In this document: positions 37,361 through 50,589 of the stretch, in pieces
Layout of the letters: each line of letters begins with the position of its first letter
Position numbering within the stretch: the stretch's first letter is position 1
From: Balanoglossus misakiensis
Taxonomy: Eukaryota; Hemichordata
Direction: 5' to 3'
NCBI GenBank assembly: GCA_040954595.2
Contig: CM082578.2
Span: 5,332,001 to 5,396,000 of the forward strand
DNA length: 64,000 bases
Notes under the pieces: generated by a model
Seen by the model: the letters and a program-made list of their open reading frames with translations, nothing else
What the model was told of the DNA's origin: nothing
The model's database searches: none
Program-made: the position numbers and the translations under genes

Positions 37361-40300
37361 TTACACTTTGTTGGCCATGGGTTTCTGTATGGTGATATTA
37401 TGAATACGATTCAACTGGGATGCTGTGTCAGGCCAAATGACACTTTCAGACATGTGTGAAATAAACTTATCATTAATATTAGCTGATAATAACGTCAAAA
37501 GGTTGCAACAGACATCACAGGTAAAGTCCTTTTCTCTGATATCAGGCGGGTAGAAAACGTTTCCAAAGTCATTAAATCTGAATGTGATTTTTTTCAATCC
37601 AGTACGGCCATGCTGCATTAATTGGTATGTTGGTAATAACAAATCGGTCCCTATCAGCTTCTGGTTTGGTAAATCGACTGGCACAACATCATTTATTATT
37701 TTAGTAAAACTCAAGGTGATTTTCTCTAAAGTTGCATTGAGAGAAAATGCCTGTACTAGGGATTCAAGTGTAACCTTTGCGGACTGGCATTCACTCATGT
37801 TGTCCTGTACCAAACATTTCAATATTTTTAAATGCCTGTTTTTTTTGATTAGTTCATTTATACAAGCAATATCACCAAGTCTTACTGACAGCTCGAGTTC
37901 TTGAAATGTGGTGTTTGTCACCATACTATCAAGCAAGTTTGACGACAAATTCTTCCTTGCTTGACATATACTCTCAATCATTCCGTCAAAACATAGACTA
38001 AGGGCTTTCAGATTATGGCTGGGTAGCTGCACTGCACTGACTAATGCCTCGTAATATTGCCTTTCATTGGCACAGTATACCCAAGAATCAATGTGGTACA
38101 AAGCTAATTTGCTTGTGTTCTGGCAAGATTGAATGAAGTCGGCCACTTTCGCCAGCTCTGACAAACCGCCCATATTAACCACAATGAGTTCTTTAGGTCC
38201 ACTGATTTTCAGGGATTCATATGGAATGACATCTGTGACACAGTTGTTTCTTGTAATTAATACTAATGACAATGTAGTAATGCATTTGTTTCTCCCACAG
38301 GTTTCAATGAAATTTCTAAAAACTGCATGTCTTTCATCACTATTGGTTATCACCTCAACATTTAATTTCTGTACTGCAGCCGTTTTTAGCAATGCTGTCT
38401 TCAAAATTTCCAGCTTATGTATGCTCACACTGTCAGAGATTTTTACAACGAGCCATTTTAAAGAGATGAGATTTTTCTCCAACACATCTGCTAAGAGAAA
38501 TAATTGATTTGTGTTCATTTCGTTAATTTCAATACTAAGACAATGATCAATTTTAGGTTCACTTTGCCTTCTGTTGTCGTATTTTAAAATATCCAATACC
38601 ACATCAATAAAAGAGTGGTTGGATATCTCAAGACAACAGGAATCTTCATTTGAAACAAAGAACATGTCAGGTTTTACTCCATAGGCCAGACACATGTTTA
38701 TACACATCAAATACCACATTTCTTTCTTAAAAAAGAAGGGTACAATAAACCTGATGAAGTCAAAATAAATGACACTCTCATGCAACAAGCTAACACATAT
38801 ATCAAGTATCATTGAAATGCTGTAACATTCAGCATTGCCATTACATAGTGTTTCACTCCCCACCCTTCCAAACGCTTCAAACAGAGGACCTGCCTTGGCT
38901 TGAAGTTGGCCAGCTACAAACAACAGGACCTGGAAACCTTTTTGGACATCTTCAAGCAAGTGATGGAAGTCTGTAAACGAATTACACTCCCTAACACACT
39001 GGGCAATGTGCAGTGCAGCAAAATACTCCTGCCATGTTTTGTGACAGAAGAAACACAGGTTCCTTGGTTTCGAGCGTGAAATCCCGCAATCCCGAACAAG
39101 CAACCCTAAAGACAATAGTGATTCCGATTGTCCACGTATGTCTGACTCATTTATCAGTATCTTACCCTCTTTTAAATTAACATATGCAATACATGCTAAC
39201 TTATTCACTTCATTCATGACATGGCTTGGGACTTCTCCGTCAGCAAGACTGATCTCCATCTTTGTACAGTACCTTTTCAAGATGCTCTGCAACATTTCAG
39301 AGTACAACTCGGTCACTCTGGTTGGAAAAACGTCTCCAATTTGATGGTCCTCCCAGAGTACACACAACAAAGTTACGTGTAGCGGATTACAGAGGATACC
39401 ACTGAAACTGAGTGTGCCTACACCACGTAATCTCGACATCAATTCATAAACTTTCATTTCATTCTGTTTGAAGTACTTTAGCATGTAAGCTTCAGTATCA
39501 TAATCTGTAAAGCCTTGCACCTGGTAATGCAAGTCACAATCTTTCAGCTGCCTATCACATTCATGGGGCCTTGTAGTGACAACCACTGCACTACCTAACA
39601 GTAATTTCTTGGCAATAATTCTACTCATCTCCGAATTCTCCTTCATACCGCTATCCATCTCATCTAAGCCATCGCAGACAATCAAAATAGACTCTTTATT
39701 CTCTGATAAAAACTTCCAAAGCTCATCTTTTGAAATTTTCGCATCATCTGGAAGCAACTGATCGAATATAGTGGCTGATATGGATGACTTGTCCATATGC
39801 CTTGCCTCTAGTAAAAACACCAATTTGAACTGGTCTAACTTTCCACAAGCCCAATCATAGGCTACTTTCCTGCAAAACATAGATTTGCCCATAGCTGGTG
39901 CTCCTTCAATTCTGATTATTTTTGCTTTCTGCCCACTTCCAGATAATCCCAAAATTTCACTTTCAGAAATAGTCTTGGCCTGTTGAGAGTTTACGTTTTC
40001 TTTTATGACTTTACCCCGTTCATCAACTTCGACTACTTGTAGCCGTGTATACACATCACTCAGATAGAGGGAGAAGTTGTCATTCCAAGGTAAAGGTTGG
40101 AACTTGATGAAATGCTCTTTGTATAAATCTTTGAGGTGCTGTACCAGCCATTCAACTCCACACGAAGTCTCTATAAAACAGCAACAAAAATAATAAATAT
40201 TTTACTTGTATGGGACTGAACCAAACTAAGCACCATCAAGAAGACACTGCGAAAATGTTTTTAGATCAAAAATATATGTGTATCCCTTCAAATATGTAAA

Positions 40301-41561
40301 ACCTTTTACGTAAAGGTAAGATTTTCCGCTTTGATGTATAATTATTGATAAGAAGATATAAAGTACCTGATTGACATGTACCGGTTGATCTGTGCATGAA
40401 CTTCTCAACTTTTTCCATCAGATCAACTCTTCCTACTGACTTTAACAAGTCTCTCAACATCTCAGTGTTAGATTGTGTTATACAACCATGTTTAACCATG
40501 GCCATGAACAGGTCAAAAGGATCCTTTAACTTTTCAAGTCTTCCACCGGGGATTTTGTCAATGCATCGATCTTTCATTCTCTTGAAAGTATCTGAAAATT
40601 AACCAGAAAAGATAACTGCCGATGACAAATTCTAAATTTGTCTGCTGTATGATAGTGCTGGAAATAGGAAGGTCAAATAGGGCCTGTGACCAACAGTAGT
40701 GCGAGTGTTGTTACAGGTGACTGTTTCTATGACTTAGAAAAGGAGGAATTTTGGCATTGAATGGGTGGTATCGATGCTGATCTGTTGATTCAATTTTGCC
40801 TTTGTGTGAGTTAAGGCAATGATCTTCTGGACTTCGAAATGCGATTGTGCCGTGACCTTTTTGACAGGTATTCAATCACCTTTACGGTACCAGTGGTTCC
40901 GCTTGTTTACAGAGTAAACATACCGTGACTGTTATCGGTAAGCACTGTAATCCGTTTGCTCAAATATGGTTAAAGAATTCGGATAATGGAAGATTACAAA
41001 CAACAGGTTCAATTTCTACAATCACATCGGAGACAAAATTTGCTGCTCTACCACGAATAACGCAATGTACTCGTCCCCAAAACAACCATTTACCGTCGAA
41101 AGAAGCAAAGTGCGCACGTGCTAGTTACATATGGATAATTGTTAACAACTTTATTACATATTAACAGCGCACTTTGGGAAATGTAGTAGAACAAATGATA
41201 TGCTCATTTAATTTAGGATATTATGTTTTTATTTGTTAAAGTGTAAATGTGCATGTCGCCAAGGAGATCAAATTGTCATAACAGGGTTATCGCTAGTTAT
41301 CAAAAAGCGCTATAAACCCTAGAAATTTCAAGTTCATTCACTGATGCGAAACACCAGTTTAAAGTTTCTCCCCGTACTGGTTTATACAGCTAACAGACGT
41401 ATATAACTGTGTAATTGCAAGCATTGCCAGCGATAAAACACCTTACCATCAGTTACTTCATCTGCAATATTGGCCAAAAAATCAACAAACGGGTCTATTT
41501 TCTGTCTCTTGTTATCTGACTTATCACCTTCCTCCTGACTACTTCCTTGTGCCTCCGCCAT
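37361..41561 (-). CDS. NLR-A: DED-NACHT receptor with LRR-like C-terminus
   Basis: Exons 41561-41447, 40591-40367 and 40170-37361 join in phase 1 into 3150 nt, 1049 residues. Exons 1-2 encode a death effector domain (about 25-110): FVDFLANIADEV, then KDRCIDKIPGGRLEKLKDP, FDLF and LRDLLKSVGRVDL. Exon 3 holds a linker (WNDNFSLYLSDVYTRL), NACHT Walker A GAPAMGKS (about 203-210), Walker B ILIVCDGLDE (275-284), sensor VVVTTRPHE (309-317), a winged-helix-like region, then degenerate leucine-rich repeats (about 640-1000). NLRs are cytosolic nucleotide-switched oligomerising sensors; a DED would recruit FADD or caspase-8-type partners. The start is the ATG shared by all three copies: an upstream in-frame ATG of NLR-C is ATA here. 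No frameshifts. Ligand unknown. Confidence 0.88.
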
Positions 41562-42466
41562 GATGGAATGGATGACATTTAACCTCAGTATACTGCCAGC
41601 AAGTGTCCGTCGTTAAAAATCTTTCCTTTTCTCACGTTTTTGTATTCGTTTACGCGTGTATGTCGTCTCTGTGTTTATGTCTCTCTTTTCAGGCGCCAGT
41701 ATTCACGTGTACATTGTATGATCGACTATATTGCGACGTTTCATCGCTAGTCAAAAAAAGCGGTGTTAAGAGAGAGTCGTTCCTTTAGGCCACTCTGATA
41801 TACATGTAGGCCTACCGCAGAATAAACAGCATCACATATGCATCTGAAAATAACTGGTGTATGACGCAGAAGCTGTTTTCTGTTGTTATTGCATAATATG
41901 TTCCGTCAACTTTCGCAAAGCGTCTTGATTTTTCGTGTGACAGTGATGCGGCAGCGATGACGCAAACTGGAAACGGTCTTTGATTGACCAAAATATCACA
42001 ATTATTGTTATGCAAAGTGAGGTCATTGGTCAGGTCTCCCAGTCCTGTGAATCAGAATCGCGATATTGCATCGTAATACGAGAAATGTTTGATGAAAGCG
42101 AACAATTATTGTAAACTTGGAGATACGCATACAGTGACAATTACTTTCCGATTCACCTGTCGACAGTTGGATGGATAGCAAAATGTAAACGTGCCCCAAA
42201 ATTCAAAAATCATCACGTTTCGCAGATCGTAATACTCGGCCTTACATACAGAAAGTAGTTCCATGTTATCGTTAATTTCCACAAGGGCCCTTTGAATGAA
42301 CACTGTTAAGGAAATGTCGGCTAGGATCATTTGCTTCAATTCTCAACAACGATCTGCATACATGTATGATCTATACACTTTTATCACAGCAAGGAAGCAT
42401 TATACTATATGGCGGTTGACGTTTTTGGCTTGTTAACCAAAATCAACGGGAAAAGCTCACATTTTA

Positions 42467-45400
42467 CAGTTACTAGTACCTTGTAAGTACGTTCAGCAAA
42501 GTTATCGTGGCTATACCGTCCAATCCTGCGCGGTACATTGCAAAAAAAAACTAAAATAAGGGAATTTTGTTAAAGAAAAGATTGCCTCCATAACGATTGT
42601 TAGACTTAATATATTCCTCAGAATTGTTGATGCTCACTTTGTTCTGATTGTGATGTTGCACTAAACAAGGCTTTCGTTGACATGAACTTGGCGCAACGAA
42701 TCGGTTGCTTCGCCCAAAAGTACGATCGGCAATATTTTTGCCTTTAGCCTAATGTTCTAAATACATGTACACCCATCGCATGAGAATAAAGCGTGAGTTC
42801 AAAGTTTACTCGACGTTCTTCTCATTGTATTTTGACGATAGTTAAATGACAATGTAGACGAATGCACGAATCACGACAGTACAAAGGTAAATCTAGTCTG
42901 ATTATTTTGTATTCATGATTTATTACCTGTCTCTGTTTAGTTGCTTAGCATTGTGTTTCTCTTCGGGGGAACTGAAGTATGTGACATACGCCCTCTGTTG
43001 GCCTGGTTCGCGAATGTAAACAAGACAGGGAAGCAATGGGACTGCAGAGAACCGCATTTACCTTCAGCCTAAAAAATATAATAAATATATTCGCTCGCCG
43101 CTCCTGGATCTAGGTCCAAAAAATCCGATGAACAATATTTTTTTTCTCTCTCTGGCCTTAAGATCTTTTAAGCGTCACTTCCTGGTTATATCCTTGGCTG
43201 GCATATCTCAGGGACTATTTGTGACACAAATATGAAATATTGCCTTCTGTGGTCATGAATGGCTGGGCAAAGCGGTGATATCAGATGCCTTCTGCTTAAT
43301 ACTTCTGCACCGACGCGCGCCATGTAAAATATAGAGAACCATCGAAACAGATGTGGCTCTCTACCTGCAGTAACCGTTATCGTTCACGAAGTATAGGATC
43401 CACCGGGAGCCGCGTTTGTCCTCAACACAATGATAGTAACTGATAAAAACTGTCAAAATGAATCAATTAATATTGGTTGATGAGAATTTTGCTTGAGTGT
43501 TACACAACAACATTTGAAATAGGCCTTCTCTGTTATGTCGTGGCCAAATGAAGTGGGCAGCGGGTGATTGCAGAATCTATCGCTTTCTGCAACACGTGCC
43601 GACTCGCAACAGGTGGTTGCATCACTTTCTCTGAAATAGTTCTGTAACATGACTATGTATAAGAAATGCTCGATATGAATAAAGGTTGCTTACACAAAGT
43701 ATCATATGCATGTCTGAGAATTTAAGTAATTGTTGTACCATTCTTTGGACAAGTTTCTCTGCGGGACAGTGTCCAAACATGGAATCACGTCAGATTACCG
43801 CTTGAGGGCGCAGTACAGCACACCCAACACAGTAAAAACAGACATGGACGAAATACGCAGATGAAGGCACTATATAATTGGCAAGCCCGCCCAACAAAAT
43901 CTAATCAGTTCGTACCATTTGGAAACTGAACCAGCGTACCAAATTTGACTTGAATCCGTCCAGCCATTCTTGAGATATCATGCACACAGACAGACAGACA
44001 GACAGGCAGACAGACAGACAAACAGACAGACATACACAGACACACAAACACACACACACACACACACACTAACACACACATACAAGTTAACATACACAAG
44101 GCTATTATTATTGTATCAAAATTATAGAATTGTAATTTAATGCAAAGTATAATCATTGTGACAACAAACATTTTCTGGTTTCCATGAAATTACAGTACAA
44201 ATGTTCAAAATGTTGGCATCCAGTGGCATCAATACATATAATTATACTTGGCTCAAGAGCCCAAACCTATGTACTTTTAGAACATGTGTGGCACCAATTA
44301 CAGAAATGTACAAAGCATATAAAAACATTTTTGTCATTTCTTCTAAGTAAATAATATATATAAACGTGCACCCTAAATAATGTCTTTCATTGTGGCCTTC
44401 AAAAGAAACTATCACCTTGCCTCGCAAAGCAAAAATTGTGCTGTGGGAGGTAAGTACTAATACAAATGAGAAAATTGACTTTCCTGCACATACAATAAGT
44501 TTCATTCAAAATATAAAATGTAACAGATATTTTACTGAACATATCTAATTATAAAGAAGAGTCCAAATATATTGACATATGTCACATCTGAATGTAGCAA
44601 TTCTTATCAAATGGGAGTAAATTGTCATTGAAGCTAGTTATTTCATCACATTAACTTATCATATACATTGGAAATATAATAGGGATTCAGAAATATTCGG
44701 TCTAGCCATGAAGGTTAAAATAATGTGTTGTTTTGCCATCCTCTAAACCAGTAAACAAGATTATACTTCAACCAAGTTGAAGTATTTGAATCACTTTCAA
44801 CAAATTTAACAGGGTCAATAACATGATTGTCCCTTATATAGTCAGACAAAAATGGAAATATTAATGGAGCAGCATTTCATGGTCATGTTATCTTTACCTG
44901 AATCACCTGCCATCTATATCTACACTGTATATCATTTACACTTCTGGGTTACAGTGGGAATGTATTTATACTTTGTTGGCCATGGGCTTATGTATGGTGA
45001 TATTATGAATAAGATCCTTCTGGGATGGTGGGTCAGGCCAAATGATCTTTTCAGAGATGTGTGATATAAACTTATCATTGATATCAGCTGACAATAACAT
45101 CAAAAGGTTGTAACAGACATTACAGGTAAAGTCCTTTTCTCTGATATCAGGCGGGCCTACCAAAGCTCCCCAGATACATGTATCAAATCTGAATGTGATT
45201 TCTTTCAATCCAGTACGGCCATGCTGCATTAATTGGTATGTTGGTAATAACAAATCGGACCCTATCATCTCCTGGTTACGCATTATAGTAAAACACAAGG
45301 TGATTTTCTCTAAAGTTGCATTGAGAGAAAATGCCTCTACTAGGGATTTAAGTGTCACCTTTGCGGACTGGCATTCACTCATTTCGTCCTGTACCCAACA

Positions 45401-48400
45401 TTTCAATGTTTTTAAATGCCTGTTTGTTTTGATGAGTTCACTTATACAAGCAATATCACCAAATCTTACTGACAGCTCGAGTTCTTGAAATGTGGTGTTT
45501 ATCATCATACTATCAAGAAGGTTTGACGACATATTCTTCCTTGCTTGACATACATATTCTGCCATTCCTTCAAAAGATAGAGTAAGGGCTTTCAGATTAT
45601 GGCTGGGTAGCTGCACTGCACTGACTAATGCCTTGTAACATTGCCTGTCTTTGGCATGATCTCCCATAGAAACAATGTCGTACCAAGCTAATTTGCTAGT
45701 GTTCTGGCAAGTTTTAATGAAGTCGGCCATTTTCGCCAGCTCTGACAAACTGCCAATACTAACCACAATAAGTTCTTTAGGTCCACTGATTTTCAGGGAT
45801 TCATATGGAATGACATGTGTGACACATCTGTTTGTACGTAATACTAATGACAATGTAGTAATGCATTTGTTTCTCCCACAGGTTTCAATGAAATTTCTAA
45901 AAACTGCATGTCTTTCATCACTACTGATTATCACATCAACATTTAATTTCTGTACTGCAGCCGTTTTTTGCAATGCTGTCTGCAAAATTTCCAGCTCCTG
46001 TTTGCTCACTCTGTCAGAGATATCTACAACGAGCCATTTTAAAGAGATAAGATTTTTCTTCAACACATCTGCTAAGAGATATAATTGCTTTGTGTTCATT
46101 TCGTCAATTTCAATATGAAGACAATGATCAATTTTAGGTTCACTTTGCCTTCTGTTATCGTATATTAAAATATCCAATACCACACCAATAAAAGCCTGGC
46201 TGGATATATAAAGACAACAGGAATCTTCATTTGAAACAAAGAAAATGTCAGGTCTAGATCTTACATCATAGGCCAGATACATCTTTAAAGACGTCAAATA
46301 ACACATTTCTTTCTTTAAAAAGAAGGGCACAATAAACCTGATAAAGTCACAATAATTGACACTCTCATGCAACAAGCTAACACATCTACGAAGATTCGTT
46401 GCAATGCTGTAACAATCAGCATTGTCATTACATAGTGTTTCACTCCCCACCCTTCCGAACGCTTCAAACAGAGGACCTGCATTGGCTCGAAGTTGGCCAG
46501 CTACAAACAACAGGACCTGGAAACTTTTTTCGACATCTTCAAGCAAGTGATGGAAGTCTGTAAACGAATTACACTCCCTAACACACTGGGCAATGTGCCG
46601 TGCAGCAAAATACTCCTGCCATGATTTGTGACAGAAGAAACACAGCTTCCTTGGTTTCGCGCGTGAAATCCCACAATCCCGAACAAGCAACCCTAAAGAC
46701 AATAGTGATTCTGATTGTCCACGTATGTCTGACTCATTAATCAGCATCTTACCCTCTTTTAAATTATCATATGCAATACATGCTAACTTATTCACTTCAT
46801 TCATGACTTGGCTTGGGACTTCTCCTTCAACAAGACTGTTCTCCATCTTTGTACAGTACCTTTTCAAGATGCTCTGCCATATTTCAGAGTACAACTCGGT
46901 CACTCTGGTTGGAAAATCGTCTCCAATTTGATGGTCCTCCCAGAGTGCACACAACAAAGTTACATGTAGAGGATTACAAAGGATATCACCGAAACTGAGT
47001 ATGCCTACATCATCTAATCTCGACATCAATTTATTAACTTTCATTCTATTCTGTTTGAAGTACTTTAGCATGTAAGCTCCAGTATCACCACCTGTAAAGC
47101 CTTGCACCTGGTAATGCAAATCACAATCTTTCAGCTGCCTATCACATTCATGGGGCCTTGTAGTGACAACCACTGTACTCCCTAACAGTAATTTCTTGGC
47201 AATAATTCTACTCATCTGTGAATTCTCCTTCATACCGCTATCCATCTCATCTAAGCCATCGCAGACAATCAAAATAGACTCTTTATTATCTGATAAAAAC
47301 TTCCAAAGCTCACCTTCTGAAATTTTGGCATCATCTATAACTGGAAGCAACTGATCGAATATAGTGGCTGATATGGATGACTTGCCCATACGCCTTGCCT
47401 CTAGTAAAAACACCAACTTGAACTGGTCTAACTTTCCACAAGCCCAATCATAGGCTACTTTCCTGCAAAACATAGATTTGCCCATAGCTGGTGCTCCTTC
47501 AATTCTGATTATTTTTGCTTTCTGCCCACTTCCAGATAATCCAAAAATTTCACTTTCAGAAATATATTTGGCCTGTTGAGAGTTTACATTTTCTTGTATG
47601 ACTTTACCCCGTTCATCAACTTCGACCACATGTAGCCGTGTATACACATCACTCAGATAGAGGGAGAAGTTGTCATTCCATGGTAATGGTTGGAACTTGT
47701 TGAACTGCTCTCTGTATAAATCTTTGAGGTGCTGTATCAGCCATTCAACTCCACACGAAGTCTCTATAAAACAGCAACAAAAATAATAAATATTTTAGTT
47801 GTATGGGGACTGAACAAAACTAAGCACCATCAAGAAGACACTGCGAAAATGTTTTTAGATCAAAAATATATGTGTATCCCTTCAAATATGTAAAACCTTT
47901 TACGTAAAGGTAAGATTTTCCGCTTTGATGTACAATTATTGATAAGAAGATATAAAGTACCTGATTGACATGTACCGGTTGATCTGTGCATGAACTTCTC
48001 AACTTTTTCCATCAGATCAACTCTTCCTACTAACTTTAACAAGTCTCTCAACATCTCAGTGTTAGACTCTTTTATAGAGCCATAGTGTACCATGGTCTTG
48101 AACAGGTTAAAAGGATCCGTTAACTTTTCAAGTCTTCCAGCGGGGATTGTGCCAATGCATCGATCTTTCATTCTCTTGAAAGTATCTGAAAATTAACCAC
48201 AAAAGATAACTGCCGATGACAAACTCTAAATTTGTCTGTTGTATGACATAGTGCTGGAAATAGGAAGGTCAAATAGGGCCTGTGACCGACAGTAGTGCGA
48301 GGGTTGTTACAGGCGACTGTTTCTATGACATAGAAAAGAGGGAATTTTGGCATTGAATGGGTGGTATCGATGCTGATCCGTTGATTCAATTTTGCCTTTG

Positions 48401-50471
48401 TGTGAGTTAAGGCAATGCTCTTCTGAACTTCGAAATGCGATTGTGCCGTGACCTTTTTGACAGGTATTCAATCACCTTTACGGTACCGGTGGTTCCGCTT
48501 GTTTACAGAGTAAACATACCGTGACTGTTATCGGTAAGCACTGTAATCCGTTTGCTCAATTATGGTTAAAGAATTCGGATAATGGAAGATTACAAACAAC
48601 AGGATTAATTTCTACAATCACATCAGAGACAAAATTTGCTGCTCTACCACGAATAACGCAATGTACTCGTCCCAAAAATAACAATTTACCGTCGAATGAA
48701 GTCAACTGCGCGTGTGCTAGTTACATATGAATAATTATTAACAACTTTATTACATATTAACAACACACTTTGGGAAGTGTAGTAGAACAAATGATATGCC
48801 AATTTAATTTAGGATATTATGTTTTACTTTGTTAAAGTGTAAATGTGCATGTCGCCAAGGAGATCAAATTGTCATAACAGGGTTATCGCAGGTTAACAAA
48901 AAGGCGCTATAAACCCTAGAAATTTCAAATTTACTCACTGATGCAAAACACCAGTTTAAAGCTTCTCCCCGTACTGGTTTATACAGCTAACACACGTATA
49001 TAACTGTGTAATTGCAAGCATTGCCAGCGATAAAACACCTTACCATCAGTTACTTCATCAGCAATATTGGACAAGAAATTAAAAAACGGGTCTAATTTCT
49101 GTCTCTTGGCATCTGACTTATCACCTTCCTCCTGACTACTACTTCCTTGTGCCTCCGCCATGATGGAATGGATGACATATTACCTCAGCATACTGCCAGC
49201 AAGTGCCCGTCGTTAAAAATCTTTCCTTTTCTCATGTTTTTTGTATTTGTTTACGCGTGCATGTCGTCTCTGTGTTTATGTCTCTCTTTTCAGGCGCCAG
49301 TATTCACGTGTATGATCGACTATATTGCGACGTTTTATCGCTAGTCAAAAAAGCGGAATTAAGAGAGAGTCGTTCCTTTAGGCCACTCTGATATAGGCCT
49401 ACCGTAGAATAAACAGCATCACATATGTATCTTAAAATAACTTTTGTATGACGCAGAAGCTGTGTTCTGTTGTTATTGCATATATGTTCCGTCAACTTTC
49501 ACAAAGCGTCTTGATTTTTCGTACAGTGATGCGACAGCGACGACGCAAACCGGAAACGGTCGTTGATTGACCAAAATATCACAATCATTGTTATGCAAAG
49601 TGAGGTCATAGGTCAGGTCTCCCAGTCCTGTGATTCAGAATTGCGATATTGCATCGTAATACGAGAAATGTTTGATGAACGCGAACAATTATTGTAAACT
49701 TGGAGATTCGCATACAGTGACATTTACTTTCCGATTCACCTGTCGACAGTTGGATGGATAGCAAAATGTAAACGTGTCCCAAAATTCAAAAATCATCACG
49801 TTTCGCACATCGTAATACTCGGCCTTACATACAGAAAGTAGTTCCATGTTATCGTATTTGCGTATGTAGTCCTGTCCGTGAAATATAGGGAAAAATATGT
49901 AATGACCACATCAGCACAACTTTTCCGTACTGAAATTGGCCAGACAAAAAATGATGATGTAGGATTACCATTTGTGTCAAGCAGAATTATACAGGAGATT
50001 TAAAACAGCGTTCAAACAGGGAAAATAGCCAACGTACAAGTTTTATTTTTCCGGCACCATGTACATGTAATGTCATCGGCAGTACATATGCAATAACGCA
50101 CAGTCCCGGGACCCCAGTTTAATGTATGTGAAAAGGGGGTATAGACGCTTCTTTGAACAACATTTTTTAAAAAATTCCATTGGAATTGATACTAGACAAG
50201 ATTAGTCAGAAGAAAACTGCAGTCGAAATACACGATGTTTCCTCAGTATGCCCGAGCTGAGAAGTTTTAAAGCTAGTTAATTTCCACAGGGGCCCTTTGA
50301 ATGAACACTGTTAAGGAAATGTCGGCTAGGATCATTTGCTTCAATTTTCGACAACGATCTGCATACATGTATGATCTATACACTTTTATCACAGCAAGGA
50401 AGCATTATACTATATGGCGGTTGACGTTTTTGGCTTGTTAACCAAAATCAACCGGAAAATCTCACATTTTA
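42467..50471. repeat. NLR tandem unit 2
   Basis: Second direct repeat, with the dispersed repeat at 42467-43080, the microsatellite at 43986-44082, NLR-B and its upstream region. It retains a segment at 49857-50279 absent from unit 1 and only partly present in unit 3 (57757-57902). Confidence 0.9.
44966..49161 (-). CDS. NLR-B: DED-NACHT receptor with LRR-like C-terminus
   Basis: Exons 49161-49044, 48185-47961 and 47763-44966 join into 3141 nt, 1046 residues, with the same phases as NLR-A. Exon 1 has one extra serine. DED, NACHT Walker A GAPAMGKS, Walker B ILIVCDGLDE and sensor VVVTTRPHE are all intact. It is the most divergent copy in the NACHT region (for example MGKSSISA where A and C have MDKSSISA, and ENSLVEGEVPSQV where they have EISLADGEVPSHV). 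Near the C-terminus it lacks about ten residues before the EMIGSDLLLP segment. The upstream in-frame ATG of NLR-C is followed by a stop here, supporting the shared MAEAQ start. Role as for NLR-A. Confidence 0.88.
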
Positions 50472-50544
50472 CAGTTACTAGTACATTGTAAGTACGTTCA
50501 GCAAAGTTATCATGGCTATACCGACCAATCCTGCGCGGTACATT

Positions 50545-50545
<1 letters not shown>

Positions 50546-50587
<42 letters not shown>
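50546..50587. repeat. Poly(A) run of about 42 bases
   Basis: Expanded in unit 3; the same place in unit 2 (42541-42549) has nine A. Confidence 0.9.

Positions 50588-50589
<2 letters not shown>

Larger units (their letters stand above)
35031..42466. repeat. NLR tandem unit 1
   Basis: First of three direct repeats. The unit begins at CAGTTACTAG and runs through the dispersed repeat, a conserved non-coding stretch, a CA/GACA microsatellite (36424-36483), the NLR-A gene and its upstream region. Similarity to units 2 and 3 is high throughout, including introns and flanks. It lacks the segment found at 49857-50279 of unit 2. Confidence 0.9.
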